Source of the DNA: Candidatus Zixiibacteriota bacterium
Lineage (GTDB): Bacteria; Zixibacteria; MSB-5A5; GN15; FEB-12
Direction of reading: 5' to 3'
Assembly: GCA_035380245.1 (NCBI GenBank)
Contig: DAOSXA010000001.1
Span: forward strand, 278,755-342,754
DNA length: 64,000 bases
Part shown: positions 54,499-64,000 of the stretch, in pieces
Layout of the letters: every line of letters begins with the position of its first letter
How positions within the stretch are numbered: position 1 is the first letter of the stretch
Program-made: the position numbers and the translations under genes
Notes under the pieces: generated by a model
What the model saw: only the letters and a program-made list of their open reading frames with translations
Told to the model about the DNA's origin: nothing
The model's database searches: none

Positions 54499-55557
54499 AT
54501 GATAAAAAAGATTGAAGAATTGCTGGGCGATCACAAGTCGCTTCTGAACTACACCTGTAAAGGTATTCCGACCTCGCGGCTGTATGTCCCGGGTCCGGAT
54601 TTTGTCGACCGCGTGGTCAGTCAGACCGACCGTAATCCGATGACACTACGTTCGTTGAACGGGCTTTTCAACCATGGCCGCCTGGCTAACAGCGGTTACG
54701 TTTCGATTCTTCCGGTTGACCAGGGAATCGAGCATTCCGCCGGTGCTTCATTCGCCCCGAACCCGGATTATTTCGATCCGGAGAAGATTATCGAACTGGC
54801 GATCGAGGGCGGCTGCAACGCTGTTGCCTCGACCTACGGCGTTCTTGGAGCGGTCTCACGCAAATACGCTCACAAAATTCCGTTTATCGTCAAGATGAAT
54901 CACAACGAACTGCTCACTTATCCGACCACTTACGATCAGATCATGTTCACCGATGTCGACTCCTGTTTCAATCTCGGCGCGGCCGGTGTCGGAGCTACAA
55001 TCTATTTCGGCTCACAGGAAATGTCGCGGCAGCTTCAGGAAGTCAGCGAGGCATTCTCCCGGGCGCACGAGTTGGGCATGTTCACGGTACTGTGGTGCTA
55101 CCTGCGCAATAGTGCTTTCAAAGTGAACGGCGTCGATTATCATGCCTCGGCCGACCTGACCGGTCAGGCCAATCACATCGGCGTCACGATTGAAGCCGAC
55201 ATTATCAAACAGAAGCTTCCGACCAACAACGGCGGCTACAAAGCTGTCAATTTCGGTAAAACAAGTGAGAAGGTATACACCGAACTGACGACCGACAATC
55301 CGATCGACCTCTGCCGCTATCAGGTAGCCAATTGCTACATGGGACGGATCGGCCTTATCAATTCCGGTGGCGCTTCAACCGGTTCCGGCGCGAGCGATCT
55401 GGCCGAGGCCGTGTTGACGGCGGTTGTCAACAAACGAGCGGGCGGTATGGGACTCATTTCCGGCCGCAAGGCGTTCCAAAAACCGATGAAAGACGGTGTG
55501 GCGCTGCTCAACGCTATTCAGGATGTTTATCTCTGCAAAGAGGTAACCGTCGCCTGA
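54499..55557 (+). CDS. fbaB: Class I fructose-bisphosphate aldolase (FbaB/DhnA type)
   Basis: The 352-residue enzyme matches E. coli FbaB over its whole length, which is about 350. Family segments are GYVSILPVDQGIEHSAGASF (67-86), NAVASTYGVLGAVSRKYAHK, VKMNHNELLTYP, GATIYFGS and VDYHASADLTGQANH. The Schiff-base lysine is probably Lys237 in ADIIKQKL. It cleaves fructose-1,6-bisphosphate to dihydroxyacetone phosphate and glyceraldehyde-3-phosphate, or runs the reverse in gluconeogenesis. ATG 54499 is chosen because AAGGAG lies 7 nt upstream and family homology starts there; a longer start at 54433 is unsupported. A strong terminator follows. Confidence 0.93.
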   Translation: MIKKIEELLGDHKSLLNYTCKGIPTSRLYVPGPDFVDRVVSQTDRNPMTLRSLNGLFNHGRLANSGYVSILPVDQGIEHSAGASFAPNPDYFDPEKIIELAIEGGCNAVASTYGVLGAVSRKYAHKIPFIVKMNHNELLTYPTTYDQIMFTDVDSCFNLGAAGVGATIYFGSQEMSRQLQEVSEAFSRAHELGMFTVLWCYLRNSAFKVNGVDYHASADLTGQANHIGVTIEADIIKQKLPTNNGGYKAVNFGKTSEKVYTELTTDNPIDLCRYQVANCYMGRIGLINSGGASTGSGASDLAEAVLTAVVNKRAGGMGLISGRKAFQKPMKDGVALLNAIQDVYLCKEVTVA

Positions 55558-55583
55558 CGCTGATACCAACTCAGGTAAACTCA

Positions 55584-55613
55584 CGGGACAAGGACAACCT
55601 TGTCCCGTTTTTT
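55584..55613 (+). terminator. Rho-independent terminator after fbaB
   Basis: CGGGACAAGG (55584-55593) pairs perfectly with CCTTGTCCCG (55598-55607), followed by six T. Confidence 0.93.
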
Positions 55614-55619
55614 CTTGGC

Positions 55620-55647
55620 TTGAAAGGCTTTGGCTTCGTAGTATTAT
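55620..55647 (+). promoter_or_regulatory. Candidate promoter of the M48 protease gene
   Basis: TTGAAA (55620-55625) and TATTAT (55642-55647) are separated by 16 nt, about 30 nt before the start codon. Confidence 0.55.
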
Positions 55648-55679
55648 CTATGAGAATCAACCTTTGAGCAGGAGCCAAG

Positions 55680-57005
55680 ATGTACAGACATATTCTCTCC
55701 ATCATAATCGGTCTGAGCGTGATAATCCTCTGCGGAGCGGTGGTAGCGGCGGATGATTCTATCGATATGACTACGAACACGACAGATACGTTGTCGGCAA
55801 CAGCCGGCGTGACCGTCGACGATGCCGCGATAAACGCCGAGACGGAAGAACCGCTCATGACCCCGGAACGGCGAGAAAAACTGAACGAGTATTCCCGGAT
55901 CGTCAACCGCTGGCGCTTCGTATCGTTTTTTATCGGTCTGGTCATCACCGCCCTGATTCTTTTCACCGGATTCTCAGCCCGCATGCGCACCTGGGCTCAA
56001 GTGGCAAAGAAAAAATTCTTCATTCTCTGGTTGTTCCTGGCGATGTACCTGGTTGTTGATTATATCCTCAGTCTGCCGATGTCGATCTATCGAAGTTTCA
56101 TCGTGGAGTCGGATTTCGGTTTCATGAACCAGACTTTTTGGGGATGGTTCGGCGAAGATCTGTTATGGCTGTTGATCGGCGTCGTTATTGCCATTATTCC
56201 CGCCTGGTTCTTTTACCTGGCCGTGTCTCGTTTGAAACGCTGGTGGCTGGCTTTCTCGATTGGAGCGATCCCTTTTATCATTTTTGCGGTTGTGATCGCC
56301 CCGGTTGTTATCAGTCCGCTGTTTAACAACTTCGAGCCCCTTAAAAACAAACAGCTTAAGGCCGAGATAGAGTCCCTGGCCGACAAGGCGGGTATCGAAG
56401 GATCGGATATTTTCCAGGTCAACGGCTCCAAACAATCCTCCAAAGTCAATGCCTATGTGACCGGTTTGTTCGGCACCAAACGAATCGTTCTGTACGATAC
56501 CTTGATCGACAATTTCTCCGACAAGGAAATTCTATTCGTAATGGGCCATGAAATGGGACACTACGTGATGCATCATATTTGGTGGGGACTCGGCATTTCG
56601 ATCCTGTTTATCATGTTCGCACTGTGGTTGACCGATCGTACGATACGATGGGTTATCCACAAGTTCCGCAAGCAGTTCGGCTTCTCGGAGTTGACCGATT
56701 ACGCCTCCTTGCCGCTAGTGATGCTCTTTATTTCGATAATCAGTTTCGTATTTCAACCGATTACGAACTACTCCAGCCGAGTAATGGAATACCAGGCCGA
56801 CCGTTTCGGTATGGAAGTGGCCGGTATCGATGCCGACACGGCGGTTTCGGCTTTCGACAAACTCTCCGCTTGCAATCTTTCAGACCCGGAACCACCGGCG
56901 TTGATCGAGTTCTGGTTCTACGATCATCCCACCTTATCCAAACGTAAAGCGGCCCTCAAAGAACTGGCTGAAAAGAGGATCCAAACAGGTGATCGACGGA
57001 AATAA
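55680..57005 (+). CDS. M48 family zinc metallopeptidase (Ste24/CAAX protease-like)
   Basis: The 441-residue membrane protease has an N-terminal signal or first helix, a Thr/Asp-rich loop (25-60) and further helices at about 80-98, 113-132, 160-182 and 188-215. The zinc motif HEMGH is at 290-294 and the third ligand Glu in MEYQADRFG. The layout with two helices between the zinc motifs matches Ste24-type CAAX proteases. In bacteria such enzymes degrade misfolded membrane proteins; prenyl processing is unlikely. ATG 55680 follows AGGAG. The C-terminal YDHPTLSKRKAAL is a family signature. Confidence 0.9.
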   Translation: MYRHILSIIIGLSVIILCGAVVAADDSIDMTTNTTDTLSATAGVTVDDAAINAETEEPLMTPERREKLNEYSRIVNRWRFVSFFIGLVITALILFTGFSARMRTWAQVAKKKFFILWLFLAMYLVVDYILSLPMSIYRSFIVESDFGFMNQTFWGWFGEDLLWLLIGVVIAIIPAWFFYLAVSRLKRWWLAFSIGAIPFIIFAVVIAPVVISPLFNNFEPLKNKQLKAEIESLADKAGIEGSDIFQVNGSKQSSKVNAYVTGLFGTKRIVLYDTLIDNFSDKEILFVMGHEMGHYVMHHIWWGLGISILFIMFALWLTDRTIRWVIHKFRKQFGFSELTDYASLPLVMLFISIISFVFQPITNYSSRVMEYQADRFGMEVAGIDADTAVSAFDKLSACNLSDPEPPALIEFWFYDHPTLSKRKAALKELAEKRIQTGDRRK

Positions 57006-57063
57006 TCGGCTTATCATGAATAAATGATAACTAAATCTATTCTCATTATGTCAAAATGCTGAA

Positions 57064-57084
57064 AAGCCGCGTTTTAAGCGGCTT
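57064..57084 (+). terminator. Possible terminator after the M48 gene
   Basis: AAGCCGC (57064-57070) pairs with GCGGCTT (57078-57084). No T-run follows directly, so termination is uncertain. Confidence 0.45.
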
Positions 57085-57101
57085 AATGGACGCTTTTTGC
57101 C

Positions 57102-57130
57102 TTGACTAAACAGGCTGAATTGGGTACTTT
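57102..57130 (+). promoter_or_regulatory. Candidate promoter of the giant repeat-protein gene
   Basis: TTGACT (57102-57107) is followed after 17 nt by TACTTT (57125-57130). It would give a long leader of about 310 nt. The leader contains GGTGAAC/GTTCACC (57382-57405) and GTCTCA/TGAGAC hairpins; no known riboswitch is recognised. Confidence 0.4.
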
Positions 57131-57449
57131 GGGAGAGGACGATTAGAGATCTTTGATTGACCGGGTGCAGGCTCGGTCACGCAGCTTGATCGCGAACAAA
57201 TAGAGTCATTAATTTAGCAGTGATTTGAAAGTCGCGGTCGCAGTCTCAGCAATTGAGACAAAAAAAAGGTAATCTGCGGAGTAACGTATGGACGATTGGT
57301 CATTGAGTCTTCCCCACAATTCAATTTTCGACATCTTGACCATACCAATACATACTCCTTAAACTGGTACTTACCGGCGAAGGTGAACTGCGAGGTACGT
57401 TCACCACCGTCGAAAGGACTTATATCTTTAAGTGGGAGCTTGGATAGAA

Positions 57450-60400
57450 ATGCAGAGAGAAAGAACCGGACTTGTTCTAATCCTGACCCTGGCGGCATTG
57501 TGTCTTTTTGCGGCCAATGCCTTCTCCGCTAAACTTCAGACTTCAGTAGTTTTTACGGACCAGGACGATTATTCCCCATACGACTCAGTCGTGATTATGG
57601 GTTCGGGATTCTGGCCAAACGAATCAATTCAGGTACAGGTAACACATTACGACGGTTATCCGCCGGACGGCGAGGGCCACGAGCCCTGGGTTGTCGAAGC
57701 CGACGATGAAGGGAATTTCGAGACATACTGGATTGTCCCACCCGACGACCATGTCGATGAAGTCCTCCTGGTGACGGCCATCGGTCTTTCATCCGGAATT
57801 GTGGCTGAAGTCACATTTACCGACTGCAACACCCTGTTGTCTTATACGATTTCCCTGCCGGATACGGCTTGCGGCGACGCCACTCTGGACGTATGTGCGA
57901 ATTTGTCGGAAGCATGTGGCTGCTACGGCACCGCCCCGCTGGCCGGACGTATGCTCTATTTCTGGGTCAATCCGGGTAACTGCGGCGTCAATGTCGGACA
58001 AACACCTGACGACAGTATGGAAACCGACGCCTACGGCAACGCCAGCGCCTCGTTGACACTCCCCACCGGTCCGGGGACTTACTCTATCCGGGTGAAGTTC
58101 TTTGGTGAAGATAAACCGGAATGGTGGGAACCACCGAACAGCGCCTGCGATCCAACCCGCCGAACGAAACTGTCGGCGGCCAATTTGTGCGAAGTAATAG
58201 AGATAATCCCCGGGTACGGCAACGCTCCCACGGTCGACCTGGGTAACGACACGACGATTACGCTCTGTTCCCCGGCACAGATATGTCTGTCTCTTTCGAT
58301 AGATGATCCGGAATGCGATATCGACTCGATAATCACGAACCTCGGTGGTTATTCGGGCAACGCTACCGACTACGACCAGGTGTCCAGGATTAACGCCCTG
58401 GGCGGCACGGTAACACAAGTAGGCGGCGGCGATCCGGGAAAAATTCTGTATGAAGCCGACGATTTTGTTTCACCGGTGAATACTCAGTCCGGCGTGTCGG
58501 TAACTCTTCCCGATTTCATTTTTGCCGACCATGTAACCGACTACGGTTCTTTCCCCTACACCTCGGGCAACTCAGCTTATTATCTGCTCGGCCCACCGAC
58601 CGACCTGACCTACACGCTCCCCGGGGCAGGCGGTCCGGACGGCGGCTATAGCGACGGCGCGGTTGATTTCTCGACCGGTAACTATGCCAAAGTGGGCTTT
58701 GCCCAGGCAATCACGACCTGTAACGGCGCAGCGGTCGATTTAGTGATATTCACCAACTCCTACGGCGGCGGCACCGCCTCACTTTTGTTCTACTATAACG
58801 GTCTGGTCGCTTACAGCATGGAGGAGTATCTTCCGGTTCAGGGTATTGGCGACGGTATTGGCGGCCTCACGGTAGACCTCCCGGACGGCATAACCTTTAA
58901 TGAAATCAAGATCAGTGCTGCTTCCGGTTCGCTCGCGATAGACGCCCTGGGCGCACGCGCATTCAACAGCCCCTCAAGCGAAGATATCTGTTTCTGGGCC
59001 GACACTACCGGTGTATACCAGGTAGCGGTTGCGGCCTACGATGGTTGCGGGCATATCGGTTATGGCGCTGTCAACGTCACGGTCAATCTGAACAATCCCC
59101 CGGTCGCCGACGCGGGAGCCGATCAAACTTTTGCTTTGTGTGCTCCTTCCCAGGTATGCTGGTTGGCCTCATGCACCGATCCGGACGGCAATCTCAGCAG
59201 CGGCACACTCATCAGTGGGCCGGGCACGTATAACGGCTCAAACATCTGCTTCACGCCAACCGCTGCCGGCAGCTATAGTTTCGTACTCAAAGCTCTCGAT
59301 GACTGCGGCTATCAGGACTATGATACCGTAACCGTTACAATAACAATGAACCAGCCTCCGGTTGCCACGGTACCGAATCCCGTTACGGCTTTCCTGTGTT
59401 CATCCACGGAGCTGTGTCATGATTTTACCGCCGTTGATCCGAATGGCGGAACCCTTATTTGGAGTCACGTGGCGGGCGTGGGCTCCATTACCGGCGGTGG
59501 GCATTTCTGCTTCACGCCGACCGCGAGCGGCAGTTATGCCGCAACCGTAGCTGTCTCTGACTCCTGCGGTCTCGCCGACACCGTATCGATCACGTACAAC
59601 ATCACCCTTAACGGAGCTCCGGTCTTCGCCGATCCGACTTCACCGGTCGAGCTGTTTCAATGTGTCGCAGCAGAGGTATGTTATCAATTCGAAGCGACCG
59701 ACCCGGAGAGCGGCAGCCTGACTTACAGCAAGTTAAGCGGTGATGGTACCGTTACCGCCGCCGGCTATTACTGCTTTACGCCAACAGCCGGCGGCGCCTA
59801 CGGCGTCGTAGTAACTGTGACCGACTCGTGCGGTTTAGCCGATACAACCAGCCTGACTTACAACGTGGAAGTTAATGAACCTCCCGTCATCGCTCTGGCC
59901 GGTGATACGGCGGTGGATCTCTGCACTTCCCAGGCTGTCTGTATCGCCTATGACGTGAGCGATCCACAGGGAACAAGCGGATTGGTTGAGGAAATGCTTT
60001 CGGGTTACGGCACGATTGATACGGCCGCCAATCAAATCTGCTTCACCCCGACCACCTCGGGTTCGTATGAATTCATCGTGGCGGTAACCGACGGCTGCGG
60101 CGAATACGATTACGACACCGCCGTGGTTCTGATTAATTTCGGACAGTTTGCGGCAATCGATTGCCCGAGTGAAGCAATCGATGTTTTCCTTTGCGCTCCC
60201 GATCAGATATGTCAGACTCTGAATATCACCCCGGCTTCAGCGGCGGTTAATGTATCGTTCGGCTCTTACAGCGCCGGACAACTCTGTTTCGACGCCGACA
60301 CCGCCGGGACTTATGATATTACCGTAATCGCAACCGAGGACTGCAATGCCGACACCTGTCAACTGACGTTCAACGTCGATATCGGCGCGGCGGCTCAGAT

Positions 60401-63400
60401 AGACTGCCCGGCTCCGAGTCAGAAATTTATCTGTGCTCCGGGCAGTGTTTGTATTCCGGTTGGAATTTACGGCGCCGGCGCCACGGTAACGGTTACTCCG
60501 ATCGGCAGCTATGCCTCCGGTAATCTTTGTTTCCCGGCCGACACCAGCGGCCATTATGAAATCACCGTAATCGCCGCTACGACCTGCGGCACCGATACCT
60601 GTCAGGTTATCTCGGATGTAACGATCAACTCCGCACCGGTAGCGGTCGATCCGACCACCCCGGTTGATACCTTTATCTGCACATCGGGGCAGATCTGCTT
60701 CCAGTTCGAAGCTAACGATGTCGACGACAACATCACCGGCTGGACGCGTCTCAGCGGCGACGGCACCGTTACAAACGATGGATTATGGTGTATCAACGCT
60801 TCAGGCAGTGTCACTAAGTCGGTGACGGTAGCGGTCACCGATGCCTGCGGTGCCGTTGACACGACAGCCCTGACTTACAATGTCACCAGGAACAGTGCGC
60901 CGATCGTGACTCTCGGCGCCGATGAAACCAGATTTATGTGTGCTCTTGGTCCGGTTTGTGTCTTCTACGACACTTCCGACGCTGACGACAACATCGTCAC
61001 GCTCGAAGAGCTTACCGGCATCGGTACGATCAACGACGAGATCGGGCAGGTTTGTTTCAATCCGACCGGTGAGGGCGTCTATCGGATGATCCTGCAGGTC
61101 ACCGATGCCTGTGGCGCAGTTGATCTTGACACCGTTAACATCACGGTGGCACTCAATGAAGCGCCGTACGTCGATGCCGGAGCGGACCAGACGGTGTTCC
61201 AGTGTGAGGCAACGGAAATATGCTGGACGGTAGCCTCGGGCGATGCCGACGGCAACCTGACCTCGATTCAAATGATCGAAGGACCCGGCACGTTCGATGG
61301 CTCTCAGGTTTGTTTCACTCCGACCGGCACTTATAATTACGAGTTTATCTTCAAAGCTACCGATGTTTGTGGTCTCGAGGCGGTGGACACAGTGGCTGTG
61401 TACTACAGCCTCAATCGCGCTCCGGTGGCTAACGCCGGTCCCAACCAGACCCTCTTCCAGTGCACTCCGACCGAGGTGTGCCTGCCGGTCAGTTGTTCCG
61501 ATCCTGATGGGAACCTGAGCGACTGCACCTTAATGAGCGGTCCCGGCTATTACAACGGCTCCGCCGTCTGCTTCACGCCGACCGAATCGGGTGTTTATTC
61601 TTTCGTGATCCAGGCCACCGATGCCTGCGGACTGACCGACCTTGACACGGTCACCGCTACGGTCACGATCAACAGCACCCCGGTTTGTGTTGTCCCGAAC
61701 GATACGAGTATCTTCCTGTGTTCCTCGCAGGAAGTCTGTCTGCCGGCTTACGGGACTGATGTCGACGGTAATCTCCAGGTCTGTCAGATAATATCGGGAC
61801 CCGGTACCTTAAGCAGCGGCGCCTGGTGTTACACGCCGGTCGGCCATCAGACGGTAACGGTGACCATGCGTTGTACCGACGCCTGCGGAGCTACTTGCGA
61901 ATCTACTTTCACGGTCGACTTCTCCGTTAACGGTGCGCCGACCGTATCGCTCGGCGCCGATACGACAATGTTGGTGTGCGAAGCATACGAAATGTGCCTG
62001 CCGTATTCGGTAAGTGACCCTGATAACGGTCGCCCGCTTACGGTGAGTCTGCTTTCCGGACCGGGGACACTCGATGAGGCCAACTCGCGAATCTGTTTCA
62101 CTCCAAGCATCAGTGGTATTTACTTGTTCGAGCTCGGCGTTGAAGACGAATGCGGCTTGACCGACACCGACACGATCCTGGTCAACCTGACGCTCAACAG
62201 CCCCCCGGTGGCCAACGCCGGACCGGATCAGGACCTCTTCCTCTGCGAGCCGACACAGATATGCTGGCCCGCGGCCTGTGGCGATCCGGATGACAATCTC
62301 GATGAATGTCTCTTCTCCGGACCAGGCTCATACGACGGCACTTATATCTGTTTCGATGCCGACACCGACGGCGAATATCAATTCATCATGCTTACCGAAG
62401 ACGAGTGTGGAGCACAGGATGCCGACACCGCGGTGATAAAGGTAACCATGAACGTTGCGCCGACTCTCACCCTGACCGGCGACACGAGTTTGTTCCTCTG
62501 CGCGCCTCAGCAAATCTGTCTCGATTACGATGTGACCGATCCGAATTCCGGTCAGACCGTAACGGAAGTAATGCTGTCCGGCTACGGCACGCTCGATACT
62601 ACTGCCAATGTGGTCTGTTTCACCCCCACGGTCAGCGGCACCTATGAATTCGTTCTAAGAGCGACCGATGCCTGCGGCGCGATTTCTCAGGATACGACGA
62701 TCGTAACGGCAACTTTCGATTCGGCCCCGTCGCTGACTTGCCAGCCTCCGACCGATTACTTCATGTGCGGACCCGATTCGGTCATTATCCCGGTCCCGGT
62801 TACTCCAACCACGGCTGTAGTAACAACCAGCTTCGGCACCTACGCCAACGGCGCCGTGCGATTCTATGCCAATTCCGAGGGAACCTACGATATAACGGTG
62901 ACAGCAACCACCGGTTGCGGTGTCGATACCTGTCACTTGACCGGCAATATCGACTTCAACGAGGCTCCGATAGCTTCGGCGGGCAGCGATCAGACACTCT
63001 TCCTGTGTGACGCGGAATCTATTTGCTGGTCGGCCTCATGCAGTGACGTTGACGACAACCTGACCGCCTGTGAGTTGATCAGTCCTGTCGGTACTTATAA
63101 CGGTTCCCAGATATGCTTCACCCCGACAGTCGATGGTTCTTATGAGTTCGTGCTCCGGGCCACCGATGAATGCGGCGAGATTGATCTGGATACGGCCGTT
63201 ACCAACGTGACCTTCAACAGCGCCCCGACAATTACGGCGCAGGCCGACACCAGTGTCTTCCTCTGTACGCCTCAGCAAATCTGTCTCGACTATACGGTGA
63301 CCGATCCGGATGCCGGACAAGCGGTGACCGAAGTTCTTCTCTCCGGTTTTGGCACGATCGATACTGTAGCCAATACCGCCTGCTTCACTCCCACGGTCGG

Positions 63401-64000
63401 CGGCGTTTATGAATTCGTTCTGAGAGCGACCGATGCCTGCGGCGAGATTTCACAGGATACCGCCGTAGTGACCGTGACCTTCGGTGAAGAGCCGACTTTG
63501 ACCTGTCCCGAACCGACCGATTATTTCCTCTGCGGTCCGGATTCGCTGATCATTCCGATTACCGTCACTCCTGCAAGCGCAACCGTTACGACCGACCTTG
63601 GCACTTACGGCGCCGGTGCGGTGCGGTTCCTGGCCGATACCGAGGGAGCTTACGACATTATGGTTGTCGCCACGACAGCTTGTGGAGCCGATACCTGCCA
63701 TGTGACGGGAACTATCGACTTCAACGAGGCTCCGATAGCTTCGGCGGGCAGCGATCAGACACTCTTCCTGTGTGACGCGGAATCTATTTGCTGGTCGGCC
63801 TCATGCAGTGACGTTGACGACAACCTGACCGCCTGTGAGTTGATCAGTCCTGTCGGTACTTATAACGGTTCCCAGATATGCTTCACCCCGACGGTCGATG
63901 GTTCCTACGAGTTCGTGCTCCGGGCCACCGATGAATGCGGCGAGATTGATCTGGATACAGCCGTTATCAACGTGACCTTCAACAGCGCCCCGACAATTAC
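57450..64000 (+). CDS. Giant secreted Cys-patterned tandem Ig-like repeat protein (3' truncated by window)
   Basis: The frame is open from ATG 57450 to the window edge, at least 2183 codons. It begins with a signal peptide (MQRERTGLVLILTLAALCLF, cut near 27). An N-terminal beta domain follows (VVFTDQDDYSPYDSVVIMGS), then a middle region (about 130-540). From about residue 545 there are many PKD/Ig-like repeats of roughly 85-90 residues. Each repeat has a fixed cysteine pattern: FLCxPxQIC early, ICFTP in the middle and ATDxCG near the end. From 62189 onward, groups of three repeats form a higher-order unit of about 254 residues. The Cys pairs suggest disulfide-stabilised domains of a surface stalk or adhesin. 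GGGAG lies 11 nt upstream of the start. No C-terminal sorting signal is visible because the gene leaves the window. Confidence 0.85.
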   Translation, partial: MQRERTGLVLILTLAALCLFAANAFSAKLQTSVVFTDQDDYSPYDSVVIMGSGFWPNESIQVQVTHYDGYPPDGEGHEPWVVEADDEGNFETYWIVPPDDHVDEVLLVTAIGLSSGIVAEVTFTDCNTLLSYTISLPDTACGDATLDVCANLSEACGCYGTAPLAGRMLYFWVNPGNCGVNVGQTPDDSMETDAYGNASASLTLPTGPGTYSIRVKFFGEDKPEWWEPPNSACDPTRRTKLSAANLCEVIEIIPGYGNAPTVDLGNDTTITLCSPAQICLSLSIDDPECDIDSIITNLGGYSGNATDYDQVSRINALGGTVTQVGGGDPGKILYEADDFVSPVNTQSGVSVTLPDFIFADHVTDYGSFPYTSGNSAYYLLGPPTDLTYTLPGAGGPDGGYSDGAVDFSTGNYAKVGFAQAITTCNGAAVDLVIFTNSYGGGTASLLFYYNGLVAYSMEEYLPVQGIGDGIGGLTVDLPDGITFNEIKISAASGSLAIDALGARAFNSPSSEDICFWADTTGVYQVAVAAYDGCGHIGYGAVNVTVNLNNPPVADAGADQTFALCAPSQVCWLASCTDPDGNLSSGTLISGPGTYNGSNICFTPTAAGSYSFVLKALDDCGYQDYDTVTVTITMNQPPVATVPNPVTAFLCSSTELCHDFTAVDPNGGTLIWSHVAGVGSITGGGHFCFTPTASGSYAATVAVSDSCGLADTVSITYNITLNGAPVFADPTSPVELFQCVAAEVCYQFEATDPESGSLTYSKLSGDGTVTAAGYYCFTPTAGGAYGVVVTVTDSCGLADTTSLTYNVEVNEPPVIALAGDTAVDLCTSQAVCIAYDVSDPQGTSGLVEEMLSGYGTIDTAANQICFTPTTSGSYEFIVAVTDGCGEYDYDTAVVLINFGQFAAIDCPSEAIDVFLCAPDQICQTLNITPASAAVNVSFGSYSAGQLCFDADTAGTYDITVIATEDCNADTCQLTFNVDIGAAAQIDCPAPSQKFICAPGSVCIPVGIYGAGATVTVTPIGSYASGNLCFPADTSGHYEITVIAATTCGTDTCQVISDVTINSAPVAVDPTTPVDTFICTSGQICFQFEANDVDDNITGWTRLSGDGTVTNDGLWCINASGSVTKSVTVAVTDACGAVDTTALTYNVTRNSAPIVTLGADETRFMCALGPVCVFYDTSDADDNIVTLEELTGIGTINDEIGQVCFNPTGEGVYRMILQVTDACGAVDLDTVNITVALNEAPYVDAGADQTVFQCEATEICWTVASGDADGNLTSIQMIEGPGTFDGSQVCFTPTGTYNYEFIFKATDVCGLEAVDTVAVYYSLNRAPVANAGPNQTLFQCTPTEVCLPVSCSDPDGNLSDCTLMSGPGYYNGSAVCFTPTESGVYSFVIQATDACGLTDLDTVTATVTINSTPVCVVPNDTSIFLCSSQEVCLPAYGTDVDGNLQVCQIISGPGTLSSGAWCYTPVGHQTVTVTMRCTDACGATCESTFTVDFSVNGAPTVSLGADTTMLVCEAYEMCLPYSVSDPDNGRPLTVSLLSGPGTLDEANSRICFTPSISGIYLFELGVEDECGLTDTDTILVNLTLNSPPVANAGPDQDLFLCEPTQICWPAACGDPDDNLDECLFSGPGSYDGTYICFDADTDGEYQFIMLTEDECGAQDADTAVIKVTMNVAPTLTLTGDTSLFLCAPQQICLDYDVTDPNSGQTVTEVMLSGYGTLDTTANVVCFTPTVSGTYEFVLRATDACGAISQDTTIVTATFDSAPSLTCQPPTDYFMCGPDSVIIPVPVTPTTAVVTTSFGTYANGAVRFYANSEGTYDITVTATTGCGVDTCHLTGNIDFNEAPIASAGSDQTLFLCDAESICWSASCSDVDDNLTACELISPVGTYNGSQICFTPTVDGSYEFVLRATDECGEIDLDTAVTNVTFNSAPTITAQADTSVFLCTPQQICLDYTVTDPDAGQAVTEVLLSGFGTIDTVANTACFTPTVGGVYEFVLRATDACGEISQDTAVVTVTFGEEPTLTCPEPTDYFLCGPDSLIIPITVTPASATVTTDLGTYGAGAVRFLADTEGAYDIMVVATTACGADTCHVTGTIDFNEAPIASAGSDQTLFLCDAESICWSASCSDVDDNLTACELISPVGTYNGSQICFTPTVDGSYEFVLRATDECGEIDLDTAVINVTFNSAPTI
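62189..64000 (+). repeat. Higher-order tandem repeats inside the giant protein gene
   Basis: Units begin near 62189, 62951 and 63716, spaced 762 and 765 nt. The third unit is cut by the window edge. The 177 nt from 62951 to 63127 are identical to 63716-63892, and the next 108 nt differ at only four sites. Counting the boundary difference at 63128, there are five differences in 285 nt, four of them silent. Confidence 0.88.

Noticed and set aside
57210..57450. Known riboswitch in the leader of the giant gene
   Set aside because: Hairpins are present but no consensus core of a known class could be matched by eye.

Overview
The window reads like a piece of a chromosome from an uncultured, Gram-negative member of the FCB superphylum. 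Candidate division Zixibacteria, or a close relative, is my best guess. The reasons are indirect: secreted proteins that end in a dockerin-like pair with DISDLVYLV-type helices, YPNPYR-type C-terminal domains like those of type IX secretion substrates, a gingipain-type (C25) peptidase, DUF5686 and CBM9/DUF5916 outer-membrane proteins, and moderately high GC. There is no rRNA gene to confirm this. I see 38 protein genes and one tRNA gene. There is no transposase, integrase, phage module or CRISPR array.

Layout. 1-10 kb: a phosphoglucose/phosphomannose isomerase, an ABC-F ATPase, a small dockerin-like exoprotein divergent from a giant C25 peptidase, and a nitrilase-type amidohydrolase. 10-20 kb: a very large surface lipoprotein, a DUF362 protein, an AI-2E family permease, a small arginine-rich Myb/SANT-like protein with a structured leader, a cupin and tRNA-Lys(CTT). 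20-28 kb: a CHAP hydrolase, a DUF2339 membrane protein, an APH-like kinase paired with a metallophosphoesterase, an MBL-fold lipoprotein next to a small membrane protein, a PD40 protein, a SlyD-like FKBP isomerase and a ferritin-like protein. 28-38 kb: a minus-strand block of envelope genes (O-antigen ligase, DUF5686 protein, two paralogous exoproteins, a second small dockerin-like protein). 38-46 kb: a 1072-residue duplicated TPR-methyltransferase, a Na+/H+ antiporter, an unknown protein coupled to comB, and a STAS protein. 45-51 kb: two CBM9-DUF5916 paralogues. 51-57 kb: a DinB-like protein, an ABC-2 exporter pair, class I aldolase fbaB and an M48 protease. From 57.45 kb to the window edge runs one open frame of more than 2180 codons. 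It encodes a secreted, cysteine-patterned tandem-repeat protein and is truncated by the window.

Most genes serve the envelope and cell surface: export, sorting, glycan assembly and large adhesin-like or scaffold proteins. A few housekeeping and stress genes lie between them.

The strongest unexplained signal is between genes. Several intergenic stretches (about 8.93-9.06, 10.04-10.21, 16.24-16.76, 18.93-19.0, 47.92-48.02 and 50.87-51.35 kb) are packed with perfect short inverted repeats. Some keep the same loop while the stem sequence changes on both arms. A composite element of about 75-100 nt recurs in three clear copies and one diverged copy. A second notable signal is the possible structured leader before the basic DNA-binding protein at 18.43 kb. 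A third is the near-identical higher-order repeats at the end of the giant protein.
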